Below, piece after piece: positions 25,129 through 35,204 of a stretch of 64,000 nucleotides of DNA. Each line of letters begins with the position of its first letter. Positions within the stretch are counted from its first letter, which is position 1. This DNA is from Psychrobacter sp. UBA3480 (GTDB lineage Bacteria; Pseudomonadota; Gammaproteobacteria; Pseudomonadales; Moraxellaceae), in assembly GCF_002377945.1 (NCBI RefSeq), contig NZ_DFQV01000002.1, positions 165,498 through 229,497 on the forward strand, given 5' to 3'. The notes under the pieces were generated by a model. That model did no database searches. It saw nothing but the letters and a program-made list of their open reading frames with translations, and was not told the DNA's origin. The position numbers and the translations under genes were made by a program.

Positions 25129-27879
25129 TTATCGTGCTAAGTTTGCTGAATCAATATTTGGGCTGCTTGCTATAAAGTCGTCACTCAATAAATCCTGTTC
25201 AGGTAAAGGTTGCCAAGGTAGCGTTATGATAAATTGTGCACCGTGAGGTTGTATATTGTTAGCGCTTAACGTGCCACCCAGATGCTCAACTAAATCTCTG
25301 CTCAAAGCTAAGCCTAAACCCAATCCCGTTGTGATACTTTCCGAATTCCCTCGAGTGAAGCGCTCAAATATTTGTGTCTCCATACCTTCAGGTAGACCTT
25401 CTCCTGTGTCTGTTACCGTTATCAGGTACTGCTTATTGTCATCAAGCATTGTTTTAATGCAAACACAGGCATCGTCTGGGGTATAATTGATGGCATTGGT
25501 GAGTAAGTTATTTAAAATGCGAGACAATATCAATTCGTCAGTATAAACAAAGTCAATATTATGAGGGATGTCTATTTCTATCTGGCGCTCTTTTAAATAG
25601 TGCTCAAGTTGACGTATATTACTGCCAACAATTTCCTCCAAGCTCACCCATTGCTTATTTAGTTTCATACCACCAGATTGTAGTGAAACGTAATCTAAAA
25701 TATTAATGACCAAGCGCTGAATAACGTTTGCTTGCTGCTCGATATCAACTGCCAGTTGTTTTTGCTCACTTACCGTTAAACTCTGTATAGCAAGAGAAGA
25801 CGCTAAACCAGATAATACAGTTATCGGCGTTCGGATATCATGAGACAGCGCTGATAATAGCGTTCCACGAAGCCTCTCTGACTCTACCTTTATAAGTGCG
25901 GTTTGAGCCACTTTTGCATAATATACCCTCTCCAAGGCTAGCGTTATTTGGGCAATAGCCACATCAAGCGTTCGTTGTTGTTCGGGTTGATTAAAACTCT
26001 CACTATCTGTCGGCATTAACGCTAGTACACCAAGCACTTTACTGGAAGTCGAAAGCGCTCGATAGTGCATCGTGTTAGCGTTGAGTGTATTTGTGCCTAA
26101 TCCAGCGCTCTCATTGTGATCAAGCACCCACCGAGTCACTACCCAATTGAACTCTGCAGGTATGCTACTATCTGTCATAACAACGAGTTTATTGTCCGCA
26201 TCTGGCATCACTATGATTGCAGTGCTAGCAATATGCTGTGTTAGCCATGCTGCAGCTTGGCTGATGATGTCATTGTTTTTACGAGCAGCACTTAGGCTTT
26301 GAGCAAGATAGCTCATGGATATTGCCTGCTGTTCACGTTTACGGGCAGCTTGTGCCTGAAATCGCAGGCCAACTGCTAGGTTGTTAATGATTAAAGAGAC
26401 AACGAGCATAACGGCAAAGGTCACTAAATATTGGACATCACTGACATTAAATGACAGCTTAGGTTCAACAAAAAACAAATCAAAGCTCAGTACGCTCAAA
26501 AATGCAGCCAATATGCCGGGAGCGCGTCCAAAGCGTACCGAGATAAAGACAATTACTAATAAGTACAGCATGACCACGTTGGCTAAATCAAACCAGCGTG
26601 TCAGGGCAACTAGGGTAACAGTTACTAATCCGCATCCCAAAACTGCCATAAGATAGCCATTATGGTTATCTACCGATGATAATTCTGCCACGTTCCAAGA
26701 CGGTAATTGACGCTCATTAATAGTTTTGCTTAACTGCTTAGTTTGATTAACCAATATCAAATCTAAATTAACGTCTTGCTGTGAGATGAGCTTGACCAGC
26801 GACTGACCCCAGTGATACGGTCTAGAGCGGTTAGCATGGTTTTGTCCAATAATAATACGGCCAATATTGAATTGATGGGCATAGCTGGTCAAACCCTCTG
26901 CCACGGTAATGGCACTAATCACTTCGGTTTTTGCACCCAAATCATCCGCTAAACGCAATGCCTCCAAAACTTTCTGCTTATTATTAACTGAACGATTTAA
27001 ACCGCGTGGTGTATTGACATGTACCACATACCACTGTGAATGTAGACTACTGGCCAGCCTAGCAGCATGACGAATGAGGCGTTCGCTGTGCGCCCCCGTA
27101 CTGATTCCTACCAATAGCTGATCTGCGGTATTCCAAATAGGTGAAATTCGAGCTTGGTTACGATAATCTTGCATATCTGCATCGACCAAGTCTGCGGTTC
27201 GGCGTAATGCCAGCTCTCGCAGCGCGATCAAATTACCTTTACGAAAGAAGTTATTAATAGCGTGTTTGGCTTGGCTTGGAATGTATACTTTACCTTCGTG
27301 AAGACGCGCCAATAATTCATCTGCCGGTAAATCAACCAATACCACTTCATTTGCCTGATCAAAAAACCAGTCGGGCAAGGTTTCTTGAACCACCACTCCG
27401 GTAATTTGATTGACAACATCATTTAAGCTTTCTAAATGCTGAACGTTTAGGGTCGTGTAAACACTGATACCTGCTTTTAGTAACTCTTCAACATCATGCC
27501 AACGTTTAGGATGGCGAGATCCTGGAATATTACTATGTGCCAGCTCATCAACCAGCAAAATATCTGGATGACTGGCGAGAGCGGCATCAATGTCAAACTC
27601 TTGTAGCATCTGTCCACGATATTCAATCTCGCGTAGCGGCAATACTGATAGCCCTTGTACTAGTGCTGCTGTCTCACTGCGACCATGTGTCTCTACAATA
27701 CCAACCAATACATTACGTCCATGCGCTTTTGCTTGGTGTGCAGAGGTCAGCATGTCATACGTTTTACCAACCCCGGCCGACGCTCCAAAAAATATCTTTA
27801 ATTTACCTCTATTGACCGTATACTCTTGCTGCTTGATTTGCTGCAATAACGCATCTGGGCTAGGGCGGTTAATATTCAT
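25129..27879 (-). CDS. kdpD: KdpD, sensor histidine kinase
   Basis: 916 residues. N-terminal KdpD domain with Walker A FFGASAGVGKTYDML (31-45) and LVDELAHSNIPG, then a universal-stress-protein domain, four membrane helices (DUF4118) around 400-500, a GAF-like segment, and a HisKA/HATPase core with LSHDIRTPITVL (phosphorylated His near 675), LLTNAINYTP, DTGEGLPEG and GLGLGLALSRDL. The start is set by GAGGG upstream. It senses low potassium and turgor and works with KdpE. It is separated by 84 bp from kdpC. The length is close to the E. coli protein (894). Confidence 0.95.
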   Translation of the reverse strand: MNINRPSPDALLQQIKQQEYTVNRGKLKIFFGASAGVGKTYDMLTSAHQAKAHGRNVLVGIVETHGRSETAALVQGLSVLPLREIEYRGQMLQEFDIDAALASHPDILLVDELAHSNIPGSRHPKRWHDVEELLKAGISVYTTLNVQHLESLNDVVNQITGVVVQETLPDWFFDQANEVVLVDLPADELLARLHEGKVYIPSQAKHAINNFFRKGNLIALRELALRRTADLVDADMQDYRNQARISPIWNTADQLLVGISTGAHSERLIRHAARLASSLHSQWYVVHVNTPRGLNRSVNNKQKVLEALRLADDLGAKTEVISAITVAEGLTSYAHQFNIGRIIIGQNHANRSRPYHWGQSLVKLISQQDVNLDLILVNQTKQLSKTINERQLPSWNVAELSSVDNHNGYLMAVLGCGLVTVTLVALTRWFDLANVVMLYLLVIVFISVRFGRAPGILAAFLSVLSFDLFFVEPKLSFNVSDVQYLVTFAVMLVVSLIINNLAVGLRFQAQAARKREQQAISMSYLAQSLSAARKNNDIISQAAAWLTQHIASTAIIVMPDADNKLVVMTDSSIPAEFNWVVTRWVLDHNESAGLGTNTLNANTMHYRALSTSSKVLGVLALMPTDSESFNQPEQQRTLDVAIAQITLALERVYYAKVAQTALIKVESERLRGTLLSALSHDIRTPITVLSGLASSLAIQSLTVSEQKQLAVDIEQQANVIQRLVINILDYVSLQSGGMKLNKQWVSLEEIVGSNIRQLEHYLKERQIEIDIPHNIDFVYTDELILSRILNNLLTNAINYTPDDACVCIKTMLDDNKQYLITVTDTGEGLPEGMETQIFERFTRGNSESITTGLGLGLALSRDLVEHLGGTLSANNIQPHGAQFIITLPWQPLPEQDLLSDDFIASSPNIDSANLAR

Positions 27880-27963
27880 TATGACCCTCGATAGCTCTTA
27901 AATAAAAGTAAATTAAAGTGGCGGCTTTTGGTTAATCCGGTAGTGTTGTTTAATACTGTCTTA

Positions 27964-28638
27964 CTATTTAACTGGGAGAGTAGATATCTGGTCTAAAGCT
28001 AAGTTAACGGCCAGCACATTGACACGCGGCTCTCCAAAGATATTAAACTGCTTACTATCGGTATTATCGTCGATTGCTTTTTGTACTTGTTCAGCACTTA
28101 TTCCGCGTATGTTTGCCACTCTATTTGCTTGCCACTGGGCAGCCGCAGGTGAGATATGTGGATCCAAGCCACTTCCCGACATGGTTACCAAATCAATCGG
28201 AATCGGCGCTTTATTCTGTGGATCAGCAGCCTTAAGCTTTTGCACTTGCGCCTCAACATTGCTGGTAAGTTCAGGATTTAAAGGTCCCAAATTACTACCT
28301 GAAGATTGGGTGGCATCATAACCGTCACCAGCAGCAGAAGGTCGTGTCCATATATATTGTGGTTGATCAAACTGTTGGCCGATAAGCGCAGAGCCAACTA
28401 ATTGTCCCTCTTTTTCTATTAAGCTACCATTTGCCTGATTGGGCATAGTCACTTGCCCGACGCCCGTCATTAGTAATGGATAGCATAAACCTAAAATGAT
28501 ACCTAATAATATAAATAGCAATATAGCAGGTTTGAGCATTGGCATATGAGTAGCAGCGTCATTTAATGCGTTGCTGCTATCTGTTGCATCTTGCACTGAT
28601 GGCTTAGTGTTGGTATCTGGGTGAGAATGAGTGTGCAT
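27964..28638 (-). CDS. kdpC: KdpC, subunit of potassium-transporting ATPase
   Basis: 224 residues. One N-terminal membrane helix (about 36-57) and a periplasmic domain with SALIGQQFDQPQYIWTRPSA, GSNLGPLNP and GSGLDPHISPAAAQWQ, all KdpC hallmarks. The N-terminus before the helix is longer than usual and starts MHTHSHPDTNTKPS, a His-rich lead of about 35 residues. AAGGAATATTACT precedes the start. KdpC stabilises the KdpFABC complex and raises ATP affinity of KdpB. Confidence 0.95.
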   Translation of the reverse strand: MHTHSHPDTNTKPSVQDATDSSNALNDAATHMPMLKPAILLFILLGIILGLCYPLLMTGVGQVTMPNQANGSLIEKEGQLVGSALIGQQFDQPQYIWTRPSAAGDGYDATQSSGSNLGPLNPELTSNVEAQVQKLKAADPQNKAPIPIDLVTMSGSGLDPHISPAAAQWQANRVANIRGISAEQVQKAIDDNTDSKQFNIFGEPRVNVLAVNLALDQISTLPVK

Positions 28639-28659
28639 AGTAATATTCCTTGTGAATGG

Positions 28660-30798
28660 TTAGACCAGGTGCAATACGTTAATGAGTATATCGATAAGTT
28701 TAATACCCACAAAGGGTAGCAGTAGTCCGCCCAATCCATATATCAAGAGGTTCCGGCGCAATAGGTTAATAGCAGAGTCTGGACGATACTTTACCCCTCG
28801 CAGCGCTAGTGGAATTAGAAATACAATGATTAAAGCATTAAAAATAACCGCTGATAAAATAGCACTCTTTGGGCTGCCCAAATGCATAATATTTAAAACG
28901 TTTAAGGCGGGATAAGTACCAGCAAAAGCTGCTGGAATAATCGCAAAGTATTTAGCGACGTCATTAGCCAAACTAAAAGTCGTCAGCGCCCCACGGGTCA
29001 TCAGCATCTGCTTGCCGGTTTGCACCACTTCAATAAGCTTGGTCGGGTTTGAGTCCAAATCCACCATGTTTGCCGCTTCTTTGGCCGCTTGAGTCCCACT
29101 ATTCATAGCAACGGCAACATCAGCCTGGGCAAGTGCTGGCGCGTCATTGGTACCATCACCAGTCATCGCCACCAGCTTACCTTGGCGCTGATAACTACGA
29201 ATCAATTCAAGTTTTTGTTCTGGGGTAGCCTCCGCCATAAAGTCATCAACCCCAGCTTCAGCAGCGATAGCAGCAGCCGTTAAAGGGTTGTCACCAGTAA
29301 TCATCACGGTAGTAATACCGATTTTTCGCAATTCAGCAAAGCGCTCTTTGATACCAGATTTGACCACGTCTTTGAGCTCGATAACGCCTAATATCTGCTG
29401 ACCATCTGCAACTAATAATGGTGTACTACCACGGCGCGCCACTTCTTCTACTTGTTGCTCCAAATTACTCGGTAGCGCACCGCCTTGTTCTGTCACCCAA
29501 TTTACAATGGCATCATAAGCGCCCTTACGGATGCGGCGTTGCTCAATATCGGTACCACTCATGCGAGTTTGTGCGGTAAATTCGATAGTTTTAAATGGCT
29601 TTGATTTCCAGACATTCTCATCGATATCAAAACGGCTTTGGGCCAGTTTGACGATACTGCGACCTTCGGGCGTCTCATCGGTTAGCGAGCTAATCAATGC
29701 CACTTCAGCTAGCAAGTTCTCGTTAATACCGTTAGAAGGCAGAAATAAAGAAGCTTGACGGTTACCATAAGTAATAGTGCCGGTCTTATCGAGCAATAGT
29801 ACATCGACGTCGCCAGCAGCTTCTACCGCACGTCCAGAGGTCGCAATGACATTGGCTTGCATCATACGGCTCATACCTGCTACGCCAATAGCCGATAATA
29901 AACCGCCAATCGTTGTTGGAATAAGGCAGACCAGTAATGCGACTAAAATAACAATAGAGATGGGTTCGCCTTGACCTGATGCGAGCACTGCAAACTGAGA
30001 GAATGGCAACAGGGTGACGCAAACCATTAGAAATATCAGGGTTAATGCAATAAGCAAAATAGTCAGGGCAATCTCATTGGGCGTTTTAGTACGTTTGGCA
30101 CCTTCTACCAAGGCAATCATACGATCTAAAAATCCTTGCCCTGGCGCTTGGGTAATACGAATCACTAGCCAGTCAGACAAGACTTTAGTACCGCCAGTGA
30201 CGGCATTAAAATCACCGCCACTTTCACGGATTACGGGAGCGGATTCACCGGTGATGGCTGATTCATCAACTGAGGCAAGACCTTCTATCACCTCACCATC
30301 CGCTGGAATAATTTCTCCCATTTGCACTAAGACAATATCATCTTGATTAAGTTCAGTCGCCTGCACCATAGTAGCAGCGGATAATCGGTCGCTACCAGCA
30401 AGCTTACGTGCTTGCACATCTTGACGTGCTTGCTTAAGACTCGATGCTTGCGCTTTACTGCGACCTTCTGCTAAGGCTTCAGCAAAGTTGGCAAACAATA
30501 AGGTAAACCATAGCCAAAATGTAATTAATAAGGTAAAGACCAGTCCCGTTTGACCTTGGATTAACATGTTAATGGCCAATATGGTCGTCAACCATGAGCC
30601 GATATAAACGACGAACATCACGGGATTACGCCACTGAACGCGAGGATCAAGCTTGAGTAACGCATCTTTTAGCGCCGGTTTAATCAACGCCGGATTTAGG
30701 AGGCCTTGGGAAGGTTTTTCGGGTAAATCAGAGTTATCAGGCTCTTGTTGAGGCGGCACATCTAAGGTTTTATTATTAGTATCTATTGAAACATTCAT
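28660..30798 (-). CDS. kdpB: KdpB, P-type ATPase subunit
   Basis: 712 residues. Catalytic DKTGT in [15 protein letters not shown] near 335, actuator motif [14 protein letters not shown] near 183 (its Ser is the site of inhibitory phosphorylation in E. coli), [10 protein letters not shown] in the nucleotide domain, and [20 protein letters not shown] in the hinge. The ATG at 30798 has AGGAATAAAG upstream. An in-frame ATG 17 codons earlier is less likely. It provides ATP hydrolysis for potassium uptake through KdpA. Confidence 0.95.
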   Translation of the reverse strand: MNVSIDTNNKTLDVPPQQEPDNSDLPEKPSQGLLNPALIKPALKDALLKLDPRVQWRNPVMFVVYIGSWLTTILAINMLIQGQTGLVFTLLITFWLWFTLLFANFAEALAEGRSKAQASSLKQARQDVQARKLAGSDRLSAATMVQATELNQDDIVLVQMGEIIPADGEVIEGLASVDESAITGESAPVIRESGGDFNAVTGGTKVLSDWLVIRITQAPGQGFLDRMIALVEGAKRTKTPNEIALTILLIALTLIFLMVCVTLLPFSQFAVLASGQGEPISIVILVALLVCLIPTTIGGLLSAIGVAGMSRMMQANVIATSGRAVEAAGDVDVLLLDKTGTITYGNRQASLFLPSNGINENLLAEVALISSLTDETPEGRSIVKLAQSRFDIDENVWKSKPFKTIEFTAQTRMSGTDIEQRRIRKGAYDAIVNWVTEQGGALPSNLEQQVEEVARRGSTPLLVADGQQILGVIELKDVVKSGIKERFAELRKIGITTVMITGDNPLTAAAIAAEAGVDDFMAEATPEQKLELIRSYQRQGKLVAMTGDGTNDAPALAQADVAVAMNSGTQAAKEAANMVDLDSNPTKLIEVVQTGKQMLMTRGALTTFSLANDVAKYFAIIPAAFAGTYPALNVLNIMHLGSPKSAILSAVIFNALIIVFLIPLALRGVKYRPDSAINLLRRNLLIYGLGGLLLPFVGIKLIDILINVLHLV

Positions 30799-30855
30799 GG
30801 TCTTTATTCCTAACATAATCATAAAAAGGGGGCAATTCACCACTAACAAGGTAAG

Positions 30856-30914
30856 TGCCTATTTATCAAATCTATCAACTTTGCCAAATTTGCTAAAGTC
30901 TAGATAAATAGGCA
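30856..30914 (-). promoter_or_regulatory. 12-bp inverted repeat between kdpA and kdpB
   Basis: TGCCTATTTATC (30856-30867) and GATAAATAGGCA (30903-30914) form a perfect stem with a 35-base loop in the 120-bp kdpA-kdpB gap. It could stabilise or process the operon mRNA. The same GATAAATAGGCA 12-mer occurs once upstream of kdpF at 32825-32836. Confidence 0.5.
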
Positions 30915-30918
30915 GCGG

Positions 30919-32631
30919 CTAACCTTTCATCATCCATATATGCTCTACAATAGGTCCAAGCGCTAACGCAGGAATGAAAGTCAATGCGCCAATCATCAGC
31001 ACGGTTCCGACTAATAGACCCACAAATAATGGCGTAGTCGTCGGTAAAGTACCGCTATTGACTTCAAGCCTTGGTTTTTTCGCCAACGATCCTGCCAAAG
31101 CCAATACTGGAATGATGACCCCAAAACGCCCAACCACCATCGCAAGCCCAAGCATAGTGTTATAAAAGACCGAATTGGCCCCCAATCCTGCAAAAGCAGA
31201 ACCATTATTATTGGCAGCAGAGCTAAAGGCATACAGCACTTCACTAAAACCATGAGCGCCAGGATTAAAAATCCCTGCTTGACCGCTTGCAGTCATCACA
31301 CTAATCGCCGTTCCCATTAGCACCATAGTGGGTGCTGCCAGTAATGCTAATACCACCATTTTCATCTCAAATGGTTCAATTTTTTTACCGAGATATTCTG
31401 GCGTCCGTCCAATCATGAGTCCTGATACGAATACCGCCAATATTGCAAATAGCAACATGCCATATAATCCTGCTCCAACACCGCCAAATACCACTTCACC
31501 TAACTGCATCTGTAACATCAAACCAAAGCCGCCCATCGGCGTAAATGAGTCATGCATTGCATTTACCGCACCACATGATGCCGCAGTAGTGATGGTGGCA
31601 AATAACGATGAAGCCACAATACCAAAGCGCACTTCTTTACCCTCCATATTGCCATTAACATCCGCGGCGGTTAGCCCTGACACTTGTGATGTTAACCAAG
31701 GATTACCAGCAAGCTCACTACTCACCGTTAATGAATACATACCAACGAACAATAGGGTCATGGCTGCTAATATCGCCACCCCTTGCTTCAGGTTGCCGCT
31801 CATCTTACCGAGACAAAAACACATTGAGGTAGGAATAAGAAAAATAGCGAGCATCTGAATTAAATTAGAAAAAGGCGTTGGATTTTCAAAGGGGTGGGCA
31901 GAGTTGGCATTAAAGAAACCACCACCGTTAGTACCCAACATTTTAATCGCTTCTTGTGACGCGACTGGCCCTAGCGCGATAGTTTGGATGTCACCTTGTA
32001 GCGTTTGCACGTCCATATAAATCGATAGGGTTTGTACGACGCCTTGGCTCATTAATAAAAGCGCGATAATGGTCGCAACTGGTAGTAGGATATAAATATT
32101 ACAGCGCCATAAATCGATCCACGCATTACCAAGGTGAGCGCTTTTCTTAAATACCAAGCCACGCATTAAGGCAAAAGCGACGGCAATACCTGTTGCTGCT
32201 GACAAAAAGTTTTGTAGTGACATACCTAGCATTTGGGTGAGGTAGCTCATCGTGCTTTCGCCACCATAAGCTTGCCAGTTGGTATTAGTCATAAAACTGA
32301 TGGCCGTATTCATGGCCAAGTCCCAAGTGACGCCGGTCATCGCTTGCGGATTGAGCGGTAGATTGCCTTGCACCAGTTGCAATATAAATAGCGCCAAAAA
32401 GCCAATGATGTTAAATAAGACAATAGCCAGTACATACTGTTTCCAGTTCATCCCCGACGCAACATTACCTTTGCTATCTCGTCCAAGCATACCGAGTGCA
32501 GTAAAACCGCGTGATTCAAGACGGGATATTGGTGCCTGCATACGCTGCAGGATATAACCGGATAAAAAATAGCCCAAAGTAAATAAAATGAGAAGATAAA
32601 TAATCAACTGAGATAAAGCCTGGATGGTCAT
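30919..32631 (-). CDS. kdpA: KdpA, potassium-channel-like subunit
   Basis: 570 residues, about ten membrane helices. Four selectivity-filter-like loops are visible, among them [39 protein letters not shown] and [17 protein letters not shown]. The start codon overlaps the kdpF stop by one base (TAATG), showing translational coupling. KdpA selects and conducts potassium, driven by KdpB. Confidence 0.95.
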   Translation of the reverse strand: MTIQALSQLIIYLLILFTLGYFLSGYILQRMQAPISRLESRGFTALGMLGRDSKGNVASGMNWKQYVLAIVLFNIIGFLALFILQLVQGNLPLNPQAMTGVTWDLAMNTAISFMTNTNWQAYGGESTMSYLTQMLGMSLQNFLSAATGIAVAFALMRGLVFKKSAHLGNAWIDLWRCNIYILLPVATIIALLLMSQGVVQTLSIYMDVQTLQGDIQTIALGPVASQEAIKMLGTNGGGFFNANSAHPFENPTPFSNLIQMLAIFLIPTSMCFCLGKMSGNLKQGVAILAAMTLLFVGMYSLTVSSELAGNPWLTSQVSGLTAADVNGNMEGKEVRFGIVASSLFATITTAASCGAVNAMHDSFTPMGGFGLMLQMQLGEVVFGGVGAGLYGMLLFAILAVFVSGLMIGRTPEYLGKKIEPFEMKMVVLALLAAPTMVLMGTAISVMTASGQAGIFNPGAHGFSEVLYAFSSAANNNGSAFAGLGANSVFYNTMLGLAMVVGRFGVIIPVLALAGSLAKKPRLEVNSGTLPTTTPLFVGLLVGTVLMIGALTFIPALALGPIVEHIWMMKG

Positions 32632-32711
32632 TAGAACGCCTCCGGTTTAATCAGTACGTATAGCAAATAGACAAATAAACCTAGGGCGATAAGCCCTGAA
32701 AATACTTCCAT
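32631..32711 (-). CDS. kdpF: KdpF, small membrane subunit
   Basis: 26 residues: [20 protein letters not shown] then IKPEAF. A single membrane helix with the K-P-E-x-F end typical of KdpF. The stop TAA shares its last base with the kdpA start. GGAG stands upstream. It stabilises the KdpABC complex. It is the first gene of the kdp operon. Confidence 0.92.
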   Translation of the reverse strand: MEVFSGLIALGLFVYLLYVLIKPEAF

Positions 32712-32803
32712 AGCACTCTCCTAACACCAAGATCAGTCAATTAATTGCCGCAAGATTACTAAGACCTTGCTGCTCATTGGATAATGTCATTAGTATGCTG
32801 AGA

Positions 32804-32859
32804 GAAGTATAAAAGTGTTATTAAGATAAATAGGCAGGATATAAAGAAAGTATAAAGAT
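32804..32859 (-). promoter_or_regulatory. kdp promoter with candidate KdpE site
   Basis: On the minus strand CTTTATACTTTCTTTATATC (complement of 32838-32857) closely resembles the KdpE-binding sequence known upstream of E. coli kdpFABC (TTTATACTTTTTTTACACC). About 30 bp further down is TATACT (complement of 32806-32811), a likely -10 box with no good -35, as expected for an activator-dependent promoter. The kdpF start is about 95 bp downstream of that -10. Confidence 0.6.
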
Positions 32860-33060
32860 GAGAGTTAGCTAGTAGATAGGCAGATAATACTGAAGTTTAC
32901 GCAGAGAGTGTTGGCGCAAAGCGAGGATAGCACCCGACGTTTTTATAGTATGTCAGCGCAGATTTTAAAGCAGCGCAATGACTATCAACTATGCTGAATA
33001 ATTTACTCACAGAATTATATGACATGCTTACTGAGTAATGATAAAGAAACTGTAGAGATA

Positions 33061-33180
33061 AACTTGGTAAACTAGTGACTCAATGAGGAGTTTATCATGA
33101 CTAAGAAAATCGGAATATAGTGCATCACTCAAAGCTGACTCTTGCTGTCAAATCCGTACAAACAAACTTGGGTTATTTTG
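33061..33180 (+). mobile_element. rearranged fragment of the IS3 element
   Basis: CAATGAGGAGTTTATCATGA then CTAAGAAAATC matches the leader and first codons of orfA at 19960-20000. After about 40 bp an inverted piece of the IS right end follows (TGTCAAATCCGTACAAAC, then AAACTTGGG). The orfA frame hits a stop after six codons. So the two ends were brought together by deletion and inversion. Confidence 0.75.
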
Positions 33181-33272
33181 ATTAGGCGGCTTAACAATAA
33201 TGCCTGTTGTTCCTATGAAGGTGCATTATGGTAAATGGATTTGAGGCGGTTTTAGCCAGCTGAATTAGTAAC

Positions 33273-33298
33273 GAAAAAAGCCCCTCATTGAGTGGCTC
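33273..33298 (-). terminator. rho-independent terminator of EamA gene
   Basis: Read on the minus strand: AGCCACTCA, ATGAGGGGCT, then a run of T. It lies about 40 bp after the stop of the EamA gene at 33338. Confidence 0.75.
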
Positions 33299-33337
33299 TT
33301 CTAAGAAGATATTCTCGAATAGATAAATATATATATT

Positions 33338-34315
33338 TTATTCTTTAAGTTTCCTAGCTTTATATTTAGCGACCATGAGCTGTGCTAATAGTATACCCGT
33401 AAGCATTATTATGGCACCTATCACTTGAATTACAGATAAGTTCTCGCTTAAAAGTAAAGCTGCGAAAACAGTAGCAAAAATAACTTCTAAGGTCGCAATT
33501 TGACTTACAACTGCTGGCGCTAGGTACTGCTGCGCAGTTATGCCTGCTAGATAGGCAAAAACAGTAGATACTACAGACAGCCAGATTAGTAATACCCATA
33601 ATGGTACATATAGGTTACCAATCATAGCAGCATCATGTACAACAGATCGCCAAGGAAAGCTGGTTATAGGACTCAAAATGTTGAGAGCAATTGAACCTAT
33701 AGACGTACCTAAAGCTATTAGTACAAGAGGTTTATGAGTTTTTAGACCATGTTCCGATAGTAAGAACCTTGCAGCTAAAGCAATTGCTGTCCCTAATCCT
33801 GCGACGGCACCAATTACGTCTAAATGAAACCCTGACCAAGCTTCGCCTACCATGAACAAGCCTATCAAAACAGACGCCACGCCTATCCATATAGCTGGTG
33901 GAAAAGATATATTTCGAACAAACCTTATCCATAAAATGATTAGTACTGGAGCAAGGTATTCTAATAATAGGGCAATACCTACGGGTACTCTTGAAACTGC
34001 GACTGTATAAAGAAATTGATTAATACAAAAGGCAAGTAGACCGAAGCTTATTAGCATAAGCCACTCTGAACGAGCTACTAGTAATTGTTTAGGGTATTTA
34101 AATAGGACTAGTAATAGTAATAATAATGCAGCTACTGTCATTCTAGCTTGCTTAATCTGTAATGCAGTCATATCAGCAGAAGCTAGGGCTTTCGTGACTG
34201 GAGCACCAATGCCAAAAAATAATGCTGAGCTTGCTGCTAGTAAGATACCAAAAATTGTAGGATTGATAACTTTCGGCGATGTAGATTTCTGTATATCAGG
34301 TGCTTTACTTTGCAT
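33338..34315 (-). CDS. EamA/DMT-family transporter (RhaT/PecM-like)
   Basis: 325 residues, ten membrane helices in two EamA repeats. FGIGAPVTKALASADMTALQ and RVPVGIALLLEYLAPVLIIL are typical of this family, as is LEVIFATVFAALLLSENLSV in the second half. Likely an amino-acid or metabolite exporter of the inner membrane. Its 5' leader (34316-34365) is nearly the same as that of the GNAT gene at 38110, in opposite orientation. It is not a copy of the other EamA gene at 15042. Confidence 0.8.
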   Translation of the reverse strand: MQSKAPDIQKSTSPKVINPTIFGILLAASSALFFGIGAPVTKALASADMTALQIKQARMTVAALLLLLLVLFKYPKQLLVARSEWLMLISFGLLAFCINQFLYTVAVSRVPVGIALLLEYLAPVLIILWIRFVRNISFPPAIWIGVASVLIGLFMVGEAWSGFHLDVIGAVAGLGTAIALAARFLLSEHGLKTHKPLVLIALGTSIGSIALNILSPITSFPWRSVVHDAAMIGNLYVPLWVLLIWLSVVSTVFAYLAGITAQQYLAPAVVSQIATLEVIFATVFAALLLSENLSVIQVIGAIIMLTGILLAQLMVAKYKARKLKE

Positions 34316-34412
34316 ATCTACGCTACGTCTTTTTAAAAGTTATTTATAAAAATAAGGGTGGCATCCTAGTGGAGACCTGAAATTTTGGTTGTAGGCTGAT
34401 AGTATCAGCTGT
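34316..34412 (-). repeat. shared leader and boundary element, copy A
   Basis: Minus strand: GATACTATCAGCCTACAACC, then AAAATTTCAGGTCTCCACTA, GGATGCCACCCTTATTTTTA and TAAATAACTTTTAAAAAGAC before the EamA start. It matches 38020-38109 on the plus strand. The first half also matches 23380-23410. The middle resembles the core of the boundary palindromes (TTCA-GTC-CACTAGG). Confidence 0.75.
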
Positions 34413-34470
34413 CTCTCAGAATGTTGAGTCTCCGATAATTCCCAGGTGGTTCGATTAAAACTAATAACAT

Positions 34471-35007
34471 TTATTCAGAGATAATAGACTGCCACCTAAA
34501 TTTATCAATAGACATATTAATAGTCGTCCATTGCTTACCATCAACCATTATATGTTGATCTATCAGCGGGTTTTTGACAAAGCCAACTTGCTCATAGCAT
34601 TTAATAGCCCCCACATTCCAATCATATACATTCAAATGCACGTATTCACACGCCATATCATTGAAAGCCTTGTTCAATAATAGCCGTATGATTTCTTTAC
34701 CTAAACCTTGACCTCGCATATCAGGATGACCAATCAGCACTCTACATAGCTTAGAAGTCTTATTATCTTCATGATAAATTTCTGCCATCCCTATAATTTG
34801 GGTGTTTAGTAACCCATTATCATGACTTTCTGTGAAAGTAACTTTAAATGAATACCTTCGGCTATCGTTTAAATATTCTTTTATTTGCTCTTTATCAATA
34901 GGGTGTTGAAAAATACCACCGCTAAATTGAATCAATTCATGTTTATTACTAATCCAGCTATTTAAAAAAGCATAGTCATCAGGTATAAATGGTTCCAAAT
35001 ATATCAT
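34471..35007 (-). CDS. GNAT acetyltransferase (RimJ/RimL-like)
   Basis: 178 residues. Acetyl-CoA motif A is VLIGHPDMRGQGLGKEIIRL, followed by CEYVHLNVYDWNVGAIKCYE and QVGFVKNPL. The start at 35007 follows AAGGA by eight bases; a GTG one codon upstream is less likely. Substrate not predictable (protein N-terminus, amine or drug). One of four intact GNAT genes within 6 kb. Confidence 0.8.
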   Translation of the reverse strand: MIYLEPFIPDDYAFLNSWISNKHELIQFSGGIFQHPIDKEQIKEYLNDSRRYSFKVTFTESHDNGLLNTQIIGMAEIYHEDNKTSKLCRVLIGHPDMRGQGLGKEIIRLLLNKAFNDMACEYVHLNVYDWNVGAIKCYEQVGFVKNPLIDQHIMVDGKQWTTINMSIDKFRWQSIISE

Positions 35008-35077
35008 CACTAATCCTTATTTAAATTAACCGCTCATCATATTAGCAGAACGCTAAAGTAAGGGTATACAACTAATA

Positions 35078-35170
35078 GTTTATTAGGATTTTTGACCAGA
35101 CAGGGTGATAAAGATTTGATAGTGGGATTAGTAAAAGGGCCTGGAGTAAGATCGAGACTAAAACGGATTC
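35078..35170 (+). pseudogene. gene fragment 'LLDFLTRQ', copy 3
   Basis: Plus strand reads FLTRQGDKDLIVGLVKGPGV, continuing RSRLKRILN, matching copy 2 at 19825-19905 and, more distantly, 18783-18862. It lies directly upstream of the second O-methyltransferase gene. The sequence shared with 19780-19905 runs through the whole upstream region of that gene. Confidence 0.6.
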
Positions 35171-35204
35171 TGAACTGTCTTAATAATTGAGGAGTTTTAC
35201 TTAA

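Noticed and set aside
26381..26656. Open frames on the plus strand inside kdp genes (here and around 27590, 30014 and 31328)
   Set aside because: They are antisense shadows of well-supported kdpD, kdpB and kdpA, with low-complexity translations.
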